Source: Tetrastigma voinierianum (Eukaryota; Streptophyta; Magnoliopsida; Vitales; Vitaceae). From it: a stretch of 64,000 nt of DNA. A program made the translations under genes and the position numbers. The DNA lies in the NCBI GenBank assembly GCA_016808115.1, contig JAEQBH010002851.1, forward strand, positions 310,001-374,000. The letters are read 5' to 3'. Positions 30,183 through 42,953 of this stretch are shown here, piece after piece. Below the pieces are notes generated by a model. The model searched no databases. It was given only the letters and a program-made list of their open reading frames with translations, and was not told the DNA's origin. Position 1 is the stretch's first letter; every line of letters begins with the position of its first letter.

Positions 30183-33100
30183 TGTCACTTTGCGCCCGGT
30201 CGGGTCTCAGGCGGTGGCAATCGAACCGGTTTAAGTGCGAAACCATATCTTCAGGACTCTTTATTTTTTTTTTTTTTTTTTATACAAACAATATTTTTCG
30301 AGCTTAACTTATACACGTGGGTATGCAAATAATTTTGTAATAACCAAAAAGTCATTCACATATCTGAAAGGAGTTACCATTTGGAGTGATATCCATTAAA
30401 TTTCTACACATATGCTAAGTCCAATTATACAATTACTTATACATGTACATATCTAATACGAACATCGGAGATTGCGGAAAAAAGTCTTTGGTGAGCTTTT
30501 TATCTACAAAGATGGCCGTCTGCGTGGTGTGGAATGTCTGTCCTCTTTATCTCCTCTTCGGTACCAACACGGATTGAATACGTGCTAAGCTTTACGCTTA
30601 GTGGGAACATATAGGCGATATGACCCGATATGATAATCGCGGGTACTATCTTTTTACATTTACTTATGTCTCGCGAAGCCTATTCTTATGTGACTTCTAA
30701 CTCATCTCATATTTATACATGTAGATTTTATTCTTTTAGTTCCTTATCATTATCTTGTTCATATTACTTTCTGTGTCATGTATTTTACAAGTTGTAACTC
30801 ATATCTACTACATGTATGATAGATCGAATCATATTCAAAGAAATAAACTTATAGAGTATACAATAGCGATTAGACAAATCGAATGTGTCGATTTCATCGA
30901 GTTGAATCGGACTAATACCAATACATATTAGACTCTTTATAACTATCACGGTCGAAGCCATTAATCAACTCCCTTTAGAAATTTCATTTCGTGATGTGGG
31001 ATGCCCGTTAAATCCTTTTAGTTTTCGTTTTATTAATTTTCATTTTCAAAAGTGTCGCGACCCGAATCCCCTACTTGACCCGATTGGCGGATCCAAGCTG
31101 GAGCCCGGTTTACTCCGACGTTTTCAATCAAAACATTTATTTCGTCTTATTAAATTTTTCTTTTCAAAGATGTCGCGACGAATCCCCAGGCTTGACGTTA
31201 GCGGATCAAAGTGGGCCGGTTTACTCAGACATTTCGATTATCTTTCCAAAACATTTGTTTATGTTATTCCATTCGGACTTTTTAGTGCAGCGAAAGCACT
31301 TCTTTTCGGGCAATCCATAAACACTTATAATTTCAAAAAGACCCTTAACTTTTACATTCAACGAAATGCATTTACAAAATGATGCCTTTTCTTATGTCGG
31401 AGTGTAATGTAAAAAAATGCTTAAACAATACAATTTTAATGTCATTTTTAAACATCGGTTTGTGATTTCACATATAGCTATAGAGTCGAGCATCCACGAC
31501 AGTTCACTAGGGAATCCTGCCTGTTTGTCGTTCGGTAGCAATGTGATTTCACATTTAACCGATATGATTCACTTTGACTATAGTTAACTTTCATGACGGT
31601 CGGTTATTGAATCACATGCGATGGAATCGTCGATGGCAATGTGATCTCACATTCATTATCACTTAGTCTCACATATGGCTATAAATTCGACATTCCGCGA
31701 CCAGTTGATTGTTGAATCACAATACGTTTGTCATTGATGCTTGATGTGATTTCGCGTTATGATATGATTCGCGACTATAAATTGACATTCATGGCTGATT
31801 GATTGAATCACATGCATTTATCGTCATTAGCCATGTGATCTCACATTGATATCACCGTCTCACATATAGCTATAGAATTAGGCATTCCGCAGCCAATTCG
31901 ATTATTGAATCTGTACATTTTGTCATTCGATAGCCAATGTGATTTCGCATTTAACAGTGCAGTTACCTTCATAGCCCAATTCGGTTGGTGAATCAGTTAT
32001 GTTGGTCATTGATATCACATTTCAAATCGGTTACTTTTATGCGATAATTTCACTTGTAGTGCGAAATACACGCATACATGAGTATGTATGACAAACATTT
32101 CGAATATGATGATTCAAATCAACATATATATATATACTTATATATATTTAAATGCAAATAGCATTCATAGTAGATCACAATTACATTTCAATTCAAATTT
32201 CACTCTCGTATTATTTTTTCAAAGATATACTCGATCTATGTACACACATTCATATCTCTTCACGACATACTCGTTTATATACTCGTTCACATATCCTCAT
32301 TTTATGTATACTCATTCATGTATTCACTCCATTATACTCGTTCCTATACTCATTCATGTGTACTCATTCATATGCTCATTTCACATTATACTCGTTCATT
32401 TTATTTTATCATTTTAAGTTTATATGTGATAATAATAATATATCCTTAACCACATTATGTGTTCATGACATATTGCCTCGCATATTTCACAATCATGTTT
32501 CAATTCATTTTCATTTTCATTTTCCATAAACATTTTCATGTTTCATGAACACATCTTTACATTTTCATTTTCTACATTTTCCTTGTTTCATAATACCTAT
32601 TACATATAGCCACTTCATATTCTTGTGAAGTATGATGTATGTGGAATCACACCTCATTCATATATTCTTATTCCTCTATGTATCTACTTTACTTAGCAAG
32701 TGGAATCAATCCAATCGGATCATCGAGGCGAAGTTATGGCATTTCATATGCCAAGTAGTCGATTTTACCAGTTACACTAGAGCAGTTCGTATTACTAATT
32801 TTTTCCAAGTCCTAACTTCATGTTTGACTCTAGGTCATTGTATTCTTTTAAAGATAAGGTGCTAGGGTTCTATTCAACTAGGAATCACCCAATTCGAACA
32901 GAAACTCAAGTTCTACGTCAAGAAAAAACCGGACTACTCTATGTTCAAAGCTGGAACCAGAATTTGGCTATACCTATTCTTTAGGTTTTGTTCTCAGCGA
33001 AGTCTATTTTACGTAGCCACTTGGAATCCTCAATCGGATAAGAAATGAGCAAGTTATGGCCAATCTGAGTCGAAGCTGGGAGCGAACGAGGTTGTGCCGA

Positions 33101-34063
33101 GTACATGTCTAACATGTACCGGGGTACAAGGATAATAAAAACATTGGCAATGTACCGTTACAAGTTCAAAGTGTACCAGTACAAGTGACCCGAAAGTGCC
33201 CAAAATGTGTATTTTTGTTCCATATTTCCATATTTTGATACCCAATCAACTCTACTCTTCAAACACACATCAAAAACACTTCTAATTCACCTTGTAATCT
33301 CCTTTCTAAATAATTCATCTTCCAATTTCATATGTTTCTTCAAAAATTCATTCACTTGAATTTCTTCCAAAACCCCTTCTAATATAGGTTATGACCCATC
33401 CTCAACAAAAACATGAATATTAATTAGGGTTTACTCTAAACCTAACTCATTTACAATTAACCATGAATCAACTTAAGAGAGGATTACAACTATCTTGTGC
33501 CGTTTAGAGTTTTAACAACCTAATTTCAATACATCTTTGGTTAGGATTTCATCCTATAACAAGCCCTAGGTTTTTAGACGAGATAATAACCATACAAAAC
33601 CAAAGATCATACACAAATCGAGTTTGCTTTCAGGTTAGTAGTTCCATACCTTGTTGGCTTGATCTTGGCTCCTCCATGCTTCTTCCTCTTATACTTCTCT
33701 TCTCCTCCTCCTTTACGTTTTCTCCTCCCAAAATGGATAGCTTTGGTCTTGTAAAACCCACATGTTTGCTAAGGCCTTGTTTTGGCCCTCCAACCCATTT
33801 TGGGTTAAAGTTTCATTAATTGCTTTTAAGTAGCCATTCTTATTATTTGTATTAGGAAGTTCCTTTATTTCATTTTGGCCTCAAACTCATCAATTCATGC
33901 CTTTTAGGCCTTTTGGACAAATTACAATTTTGTCCTTAAGTTTTGTAACTTTTCAGGGTCTCGTTTCAATATTTAGCATTAACTCACAAAACAATTAAAT
34001 TAGCCTAACACAAAATACCCTAAACATGTCGAAAACGACTAGGGTATATTTTGGGGTGTTACA
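30183..34063 (-). repeat. Array LTR 1
   Basis: 3881 bp, TGTCACTTTGCGCCC to TTGGGGTGTTACA. Contains the ~100-bp subrepeats (31455-32010), the short ATACTCATTCATGT repeats (about 32240-32400), a GTACCGGTAC-derived cluster (33100-33190) and leader-like sequence. Short ORFs inside recur in the other LTRs only as shifted fragments and are not genes. Confidence 0.93.
31455..32010. repeat. ~100-bp subrepeats with TGTGATTTCACA dyad, LTR 1
   Basis: About six units of 90-105 bp, each opening with TGTGAT(T/C)TCACAT and containing GAATCACATGCATTTGTCAT-like and CATTCACGGCCAGTT-like segments. Equivalent blocks lie at about 35715-36270, 39955-40510, 44218-44765, 48425-48985 and 52660-53115. The opening motif is a perfect inverted repeat with a 2-bp centre. 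Confidence 0.85.
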
Positions 34064-34455
34064 ATTCTCCCATCCTTATAAGAATTTCGTCCTCGAAATT
34101 CATACTATGCACTTTGTCTGTTCTATGTCAAATCCTTTCTTTTCATATATTTTACATATGACCTTTCTTATACTTTCTTTTCATTTAGCTCGGCTGGAGC
34201 GTGACTCTCACTTCTAAATGATTCCTAAAGATTAGAAGTTGGTAACCTTTGTTATTTAGGGTTAACACTTTCAATAACTTCTTCAACTGGATTCGGAAGA
34301 CAATCCATCTATACAAATACCAGGACATCCACATAAGGGGCCAACACTTTTCTATACATATGCCTTTCTATCTTTTCTATCTTATACTCTATCTAGAATC
34401 GCCTAACATAGGCTTTTCCAGAAACGCCCTAAACTAAATACGATACCAACTTAAT
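34064..34455 (-). repeat. Array internal segment 1-2
   Basis: 392 bp between two LTR termini. On the minus strand it starts with a degenerate primer site and leader (TAGTTTAGGGCGTTTCTG) and ends GAATTTCGAGGACGAAATTC and a polypurine tract, the usual pol-end signature. It carries no gag-pol. Confidence 0.92.
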
Positions 34456-37400
34456 TGTCACGCCCCCGTTAAGGTCCAGGCCGTTAAGGCGAATCGAGCA
34501 GGTTTCGAGGTGCGAACCATATCTCTTGGGACTCTTTATTTTTTTATTTTTTTATACAAACAATATTTTTCGAGCTTAACTTATACTGTGGGTATACAAA
34601 TAATTTTGTAATAACCAAAGTCATTCACATATACAAAGGAGTTACCAGGTGGGTATCCATTAAAAATTTCTACATATGCTAAGTCCCAATTACTTATACA
34701 AATACTTATACATGTACATATCTAATACAAACATCAGAGATCGCGGAAAAGTGCTGGTGAGCACCTATCTTTGAGATAGCCCGTACTGTTGGTGTGGAAT
34801 GTCCTGTCCTCTTTATCTCCTCTTCAGTACCTACACGGATTGAACACGTGCTAAACTGCAACAGGTAGGAACATATAAACGATATGACCAATAACAATAA
34901 TCGCCGTCATAGTCTTTTTACATTTAGTTATTCATATACGCAAATATTCTTATGTGACTTCTTTCATCTCATGTTATACATGTAGATTTTATTCTTTAGT
35001 TCCTTATCATTATCTTGTTCATATTACTTTCTGTGTCATGTATTTCTGGTTGTAACTCATATCTACTACATGTATGATAGATCAAATCATATACAAAGTA
35101 AACTTATACGTATACAATAGCAATTGAACCATCGGAAATCATATCAATTTCATACAGGTTCAAATCAGACTAATACCAATACATATTAGACTCTTTATCA
35201 CTATCACGGCAAAAGCCATTAATCAACTCCTTTAGAAATTTCATTCGTGATACGGGATACTTAGTTAAATCCTTTAGTTTTTCGTTTTATTAATTTCATT
35301 TTCAAAAGTGTCGCGACCGAATCCCCTGCCGGCTAGATTGGCGGATTAGCTGGGCAGGTTTACTCAACGTTTTCAATCAAAACATTTATTTCGATCTTAT
35401 TAAAATTTTCTTTTCAAAAAGTGTCCCACGACCGAATCTCGACTTGACCCGGTTGGCGGATCCAAGCTGGAGCCCGGTTTACTCCGACATTTTCAATTAT
35501 CTTTCCAAAACATTTGTTTATGTTATTCCATTTTAGACTTTTTAATTACGCGAAAGCACTTCTTTTCGGGCAATCCCATAAACACTTATAATTTCAAAAG
35601 ACCCTTAACATTTACATTCAACAAAATGCATTTACAAAATGATGCCTTTTATGTCCGTGTAATGTAAAAAAATACTTAAACAATACAATTTTAATGTCAT
35701 TTTTCGCTTATCGGTTTGTGATTTCACATATAGGTATAGAAGTCGACATCACAGCAGTTCACTTGAGGAATCACCTTGCATTTGTCATTCGGTAGCAATG
35801 TGATTTCACATTCTTGATATGATTCACTTTGACTATAAATTAACATTCGCAGCGGTCGATTTGTTGAATCGTAATACATTGTCATTCGGTAGCAATGTGA
35901 TCTCACCTTCCATTATCATAGTCTCGCATATGGCTATAGAATTGGAGCATTCCACGGCGGTCAGTTGTTGAATCACTATGCATTTATTCGATAGCAATGT
36001 GATTCGCATTGCATTATGATTCACTTGGTATAGAATTGACATTCGCAGATTCGATTGTTGAATCCACATCTATTTATCATTGGTAGCCATCTTAATGATC
36101 TCACATTCAATATCATAGTCTACATTTAGCTAAATTGAGCATTCACGGCGGTTACGGTTGTTGAATCCTGTCTGTTTGTCATTCAGTAGCAATGTGATTT
36201 CGCATTTAACAATTACGGTTACCTTCATGACGAATTCAGTTGGTGAATCCCGTCATGTTGGTCATTCAATATCACATTTCAAATCAGTTTACTTTTATGC
36301 AGTAATTTCACTTGTAGTGCAAATACACGCATACATGAGTATGTATGACAAACATTTCGAATAACAATGATTCAAATCATCATATATATATACTTATATA
36401 TATTTCGTAAATAGCATTCATAACCGATCACAATTACATTTCAATTCAAATTTCACTCTCGTATTATCTTTTCAAAGATATACTCAATCTATGTACACAT
36501 TTCATATACTCCTTTACGTATACTCGTTTATATACTCGTTCACATATCCTCATTTATGTATACTCATTCATGTATTCACTCCGTATACTCATTCCTATAC
36601 TCATTCATGCTAGCCAAACATTCATATGCTCATTTACGTATACTCGTTCATTTGTTATCATTTTCTGGTTATATGTGATAATAATAATATATCACTTAAC
36701 CACATTATGTGTTCATGACATATTGCCTCGCATGTTCACAATCATGTTTCAATTCATTTTCATTTTCATTTTCCATAATCATTTCATATTTCATGAACAC
36801 ATCTTTACATTTTTCATTTCTACATTTCCTTGTTTCATGCCTATTACATATGGCACTTCATATTCTTAATAGTATGATGTATGTGGAATCACCTCATTCA
36901 TATATTCTTATTCCTCTATGTATCTACTTTGCTTAGCAAGTGGAATCAATCGAAATCGGATCATCCAAACTAAAGTTATGGCATTTTCATACCAAACTAG
37001 TCGGTTGGATTACACTAGAACAGTTCGTATTACTAATTTTCTGAGATCCTAACTTCATGTTTGACTCTAGGTCATTGTATTCTTTTAAGAATGAGTGCTA
37101 GGGTTACATTCCATTTGGAATCACGGTCGGTACAAACTCAAATTACGTAAAACAACCCCGGAATACTCTATGTTCAAAGCTGGAACCAGAATTTGGTATG
37201 CACATTCTTTAAGTTTGTTCTCTTGAAGTCTATTTCACGTAGCCACTTGAATCACTCAAATCGGATAGAAATGAGCAAGTTATGGCCAAAATCGGCGGTC
37301 GGCCAGGAAGCGAACGAGGTTGTCTCGGTACATGTCCTAACATGCAGGTACAGGATTAATAAAACGACCCGAAGCGAATGTACCGGTGGGTTCAAAGTGT

Positions 37401-38305
37401 ACGTACAAGTGACCCCGAAAATTCTACTTGAAATGTGTATTTTTTTGTTCCATATTTCCATATTTTGATGCACAATCAAGCTCTACTCTTCAAACACACA
37501 CTCAAAAAACACTTCCCAATTCTCACCTTGTAATCTCCTTTCTATTCAATTCATCTTCCAATTTCATATGTTTCTTCAAAATTATTTCATGAATTTCTTC
37601 CAAAACCCTTCTAATATGGGTTATGACCCATCCTCAACAAAAACATGAATATTAATTAGGGTTTACTCTAAGCCTAACTCATTTACCACAATTAACCCAT
37701 GAATCCAACAGAGGATTCTCTGACTATCTTATTGCCATTTAGAGTTTTAACAATGCCCTAATTTCAATACATCTTTGGTTAGGATTTCTGTCTAACAAGC
37801 CCTAGGTTTTGGACAAGATAATAACCATACAAAACCAAAGATCCATACACAAATCCAAAGTTCCCATACTTCGAGTTAGTAGTTCCCATACCTTGTTGGC
37901 TTGATCTTGGCTCCTCCATCGCCTCTTCTCTTTCTCTTCTCCTCCTCCTTTACGTTTTTCTCCTCCCCCAGATGAGACCAACTTTGGTCTTGTAAAACCC
38001 ATGTTTGCTAAGGCCTTGTTTGGCCCTCCAAAACTTATTTTGGGTTAAGTTTCATTAATTAGCACCAAGCCTTCCAACTCTTGGCTATTTGTTTAAAGTT
38101 TCCTTTATTTCATTTGGCCTCAAACTCATCCAATTCATGCCTTTAGGCCCCTTTTTGGACAAATTACAATTTTGTCCTTAAGTTTTGCCAGCTTTAGGGT
38201 CTCTCGTTTCTATATTTCGCATTTAACTCACAAAACAATTAAATTATGCTTACAAAATACCCTAAACATGTCGAAAACGACTAGGGTATATTTTGGGGTG
38301 TTACA
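34456..38305 (-). repeat. Array LTR 2
   Basis: 3850 bp, TGTCACGCCCCCGTT to TTGGGGTGTTACA. Same block order as LTR 1. The CCGG-containing primer-like palindromes near 37325-37400 are mostly altered. Confidence 0.93.
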
Positions 38306-38689
38306 ATTCTCCCCTCCTTATAAGAATTTCGTCCTCGAAATTCATACTATGCACTTTGTCTGTTCTATGTCAAATCCTTTCTTTTCATATATTTTACATA
38401 TGACCTTTCTTATACTTTCTTTTCATTGCTTTCGAATTTGGAAGCGTGACTCTACTTCTAAATGATTCAGATTAGAAGTTGGTAACCTTTGTTATTTAGG
38501 TTAACACTTTCATGCTTATTTGGATTCGGAAGACAATCCATCTATACAAATACCAGGACATCCACATAAGGGGCCAACACTTTTCTATACATATGCCTTT
38601 CTATCTTTTCTATCTTATACTCTATCTAGAATCGCCTAACATAGGCTTTTCCAGAAACGCCTAAACCTAGGCTCTGATACCAACTTAAT
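38306..38689 (-). repeat. Array internal segment 2-3 (best-preserved signals)
   Basis: 384 bp. The polypurine tract AAGGAGGGGAGAAT is at 38306-38319 on the minus strand, directly abutting the LTR. The primer site TGGTATCAGAGC at 38671-38682 lies 7 bp from LTR 3 and matches initiator tRNA-Met. These paired signals show that the unit is a bona fide, if gutted, LTR retrotransposon. Confidence 0.95.
38671..38682 (-). promoter_or_regulatory. tRNA-Met primer-binding site in array unit
   Basis: Minus-strand TGGTATCAGAGC, an exact match to the plant initiator-Met primer site. The same exact 12-mer is at 47147-47158; other units have one or more changes. Confidence 0.93.
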
Positions 38690-41600
38690 TGTCACGCCAG
38701 ATTAAATTCAGAGCAGATTAAGCGATCAGACGAGTTTCGAGTGCGAAACATATCTTTGGGACTCTTTATTTTTATTTTTTTATACAAACAATATTTTTGA
38801 GCTTAACTTATACTGTGGGTATCTGGAAATAATTTTGTAATAACCAAAGTCATTCACATATACAAAGGAGTTACCCCTTTGTGAGTGGTATCCATTAAAA
38901 TTTCTACACATATGCTAAGTCCCAGTACTTATATACAATTACTTATACATGTACATATCTAATACAAACATCGAATTCTGCGGAAAGTCTTTGATGAGCA
39001 TATCTACGAGATAGTCTGCATTGGTGTGGAATGTCTGTCCTCTTCATCTCCTCTTGATTACCTACGGATTGAACACGGGTGCTAAGCTTTCTGTTTTGAG
39101 TGGGAACATATGAGACGATAACGACCGATATGATAATGTGTGTTGTCTTTTTACATTTTAGTTATTCATATATGAAGCTATTCTTAGTATGACTTCTAAC
39201 TCATCTCATGTTATACATAGATTTTATTCTTTTCGGATTCCTTATCATTATCTTGTTCATATTACTTTCTGTGTCATGTATTTTTCTGAGGTTGTAACTC
39301 ATATCTACTACATGTATGATGATCAAATCATATACAAGAAATAAACTTATACGTATACAATAGCAATTCGAACAAATCAAATCATATCAATTTCATACGA
39401 GGTTGAATCGGTATTGTACAGTATACATATTAGACTCTTTATCACTATCACGGTAAAAGCCATTAATCAACTCCCTTTAGAAATTTCATTTACGTGATGC
39501 AGGATGCGGGTTAAATCCTTTTAGTTTTACATGATTTATTAATTTTCATTTTCAAAAGTGTCGCTATAGAATCCCTACTTGACTAGATTAGGCGGATCAA
39601 TGGGCGAGTTTACTCCAACGTTTTCAATCAAAACATTTATTTACCGTCCTTATTAAAATTTTCTTTTCAAAAAGTGTCACGACCGAATCTCCGACGGCGG
39701 TTGGCGGATCAATTTGGGCAGGTTTACTCAGCGACAATTATCTTTCCAAAACATTTGTTTATGTTATTCCATTTTAGACTTTTAATTCTGCAAACACTTC
39801 TTTGAACAATCCATAAACACTTATAATTTCAAAAGACCCTTAACATTACATTCAACAAAATGCATTTACAAAATGATGCCTTTTACTATGTCAGTGTAAT
39901 GTAAAAAAATACTTAAACAATACAATTTTAATGTCATTTTTAAACATCGGTTTGTGATTTCACATATAACTATAGAAATTAGACATCACGACCAGTTCGC
40001 CAGGGAATCCGCCTGTTTGTCGACCGGTAGCAATGTGATTTCACATTTAACGTTATGATTCACTTTGACTATAGAATTAACATTCATGGCCAGTTCGATT
40101 GTTGAATCATGCATTCGTCATTACATTAGCAATGTGATCTCACCTTCATTATCGCGAGTCTCACATATGGCTATAGAATTAGACATTCCACGGCAATTCG
40201 ATTGATGATCGCATGCATTTGTCGATGATGTAATACATTCGCATTGCGGTATGATTCGCTGACTATAGAGTGGCATTCATAGCGATTGATTTGTTGAATC
40301 ACATCTGTATTTATCCTTCGGTAGCCATGTGATCTCATTCCAATATCACCGTCTCACATTTGCTAAATTAGGCATTCACGGCAGATTGATTTGTTGAATC
40401 ACATGCGTTTGTCGATCGATAGCAATGTGATTTCGCATTAACAATTACGGTTTACCTTCATAGCCCAGTCGGTTGGTGAATCCCATCATGTTGGTCATTC
40501 AATATCACATTCCAAATCGGTTTACTTTTATGTTGGTAATTCGCGGTGCAAATACGCATACATGATATGTATGACAAACATTCGAATAACAATGATTCAA
40601 ATCATCATATATATATACTTATATATATTTCGTAAATAACATTCATAGCAGATCCACAATTACATTTCAATTCAAATTTCACTCTCGTATTATCTTTTCA
40701 AAGATATACTCAATCTATGTACACATTTCATATACTCCTTTACGTATACTCGTTTATATACTCGTTCACATATCCTCATTTATGTATACTTTCAACAAGC
40801 ATGTTCACTCACGTATACTCATTCTATACTCATTCATGTGTACTCATTCATATGCTCATTCACGTATACTCGTTCATTTGTTATCATTTTACGGTTATAT
40901 GTGATAATAATAATATATCCATAACCACATTATGTGTTCATGACATATTGCCTACGCATGTTCACAATCATGTTTCAATTCATTTCATTTTCATTTCATA
41001 ATCATTTTCATGTTTCATGAACACATCTTTACAGTCTTCATTTTCTACATTTTCCTTGTTTCATGCCTATTACATATGGCACTTCATATTCTTGTGAAGT
41101 ATGATGTATGTGTAATCACACCTCATTCATATATTCTTACTCCTCTATGAATCTACTTTACTTAGGAAGTGGAATCAATCCAATCGGATCGTCGAGCTAA
41201 AGTTATATGAAAATTTTCATGCCAAACTAGTCGGTTTACCGGATTACACTAGAACAGTTCATTATTACTAATTTTCACGCAGAGATCCTAACTTCATGTT
41301 TTGACTCTAGGTCATTGTATTCTTTTAAAGATAAGGTGCTAAGGGTTCTTCAGCTAGAATCACGAATTGAGCACGAGCTCAAATTACGTCCGAAACAACC
41401 GGACTACTCTATGTTCTAAAGGCTGAGACAGAATTTGGCTATACCTATTCTTTAAGTTTTGTTCCTTGAAGTCTATTTACGTAGCCACTTAGATCACTCA
41501 AATCGGATAAGAAATGAGCAAGTTATGGCCAAAATCAGCGAGGTCGAAGCGGGAAGCGAGCAGGAGTTTGTCTCGGTACATGGCCTAGCATGTATAGGCA

Positions 41601-42563
41601 CAAGTTAACGAAAAACGACTGAGAAACGAAAATGTACCGGTACAAGTTCAAAGTGTGCAGTGCAAGTGAACCGAAAGTGCCCAAAATGTGTATTTTTGTT
41701 CCATATTTCCATATTTTGATACCCCATCAACTCTAACTCTTCAAGCAGCACATCAAAAAACACTTCTAATTCACCTTGTAATCTCCTTTCTATTCCAATT
41801 CATCTTTCAAATTTCATATGTTTCTTCAAAATTCTTTCATGAATTTCTTCGCTTTCCTTCTAATATGGTTATGACCCATCCTCAACAGCTGTGAATATTA
41901 ATAGTGAGGGTTACTCTATACAACTCGTCTACCCACATTAACCATGAATCAACTTAGAGGATTCTACAACTATCTTGTGTCATTTAGAGTTTTAACAACC
42001 CTAATTTCAATACATCTTTGGTTAGGATTTCATCTGGCAACAAACCCTAGGTTTTGGACAAGATAATAACCATAAAAACCAAAGATCCATACACAAATCC
42101 AAAGAGTTCCATACTCGAGTTAGTAAGTTCCATTACCTTGTTGGCTTGATCTCTTAGCTCCTCCATCTTCTTCCTCTTCCTCTTCTCTTCTCCTCCTCCT
42201 TCACGTTTTTTTCTCCTCCCCCAAATGAGACCAACTTTGGTCTTTTAAAACCCATGTTTGCTAAGGCCTTGTTGGCCCTCCAAAAACCCATTTTTGGGTT
42301 AAGTTTCATTAATTTCTTTTAAGCCTTCCAACTCTTGGCTATTTGTATTCCAAGTTTCCTTTATTTCATTTTGGCCTCAAACTCATCAATTCATATCTTT
42401 AGCCTTTTTGAGACAAATTACGAATTTTGTCCTTAAGTTTTCTGTAACTTCAGGGTCTCGTTTCAATATTATTTAAGCATTTAACTCACAAAACAGTTAA
42501 ATTATGCTTACAAAATACCCTAAACATGTCGAAAACGACTAGGGTATATTTTGGGATGTTACA
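38690..42563 (-). repeat. Array LTR 3
   Basis: 3874 bp, TGTCACGCCAGATT to TTGGGATGTTACA. The first ~60 bases differ markedly from other copies in what should be a CG-rich stretch, whereas adjoining AT-rich sequence is nearly identical. Confidence 0.93.
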
Positions 42564-42953
42564 ATTCTCCCCTCCTTATAAGAATTTCGTCCTCGAAATT
42601 CATACTATGCACTTTGTCTGTTCTATGTCAAGTCCTTTCTTTTCATATATTTTACATATGACCTTTCTTATACTTTCTTTTCATTTTGCTCGGCTGGAGC
42701 GTGACTCTCACTTCTAAATGATTCCTAAGGATTAGAAGTTGGTAACCCTTGTTCTTTAGGGTTAACACTTTCAATAACTTCTTCAACTGGATTCGGAAGA
42801 CAATCCATCTATACAAATACCAGGACATCCACATAAGGGGCCAACACTTTTCTATACATATGCCTTTCTATCTTTTCTATCTTATACTCTATACGAATCG
42901 CTAACATAGGCTTTTTCGAGAAACGCCTAAACCAGGCTCGATACCAACTTAAT
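42564..42953 (-). repeat. Array internal segment 3-4
   Basis: 390 bp with intact polypurine tract (42564-42577). Its primer-site half (GCTCGATACCA) has lost two bases relative to the exact copy at 38671. The 60-codon frame at 42652-42834 is not conserved as a frame in the other segments. Confidence 0.92.

Noticed and set aside
31455..32010. TGTGA...TCACA motifs as bacterial CRP-type operators
   Set aside because: The CRP site needs a 6-bp centre, here it is 2 bp, and the DNA is plant nuclear. Kept only as an unexplained dyad.
42652..42834. 60-codon ORF in an array internal segment as a small conserved protein
   Set aside because: The homologous segments at 34064, 38306, 46793 and 50995 do not keep the frame, so there is no sign of selection.
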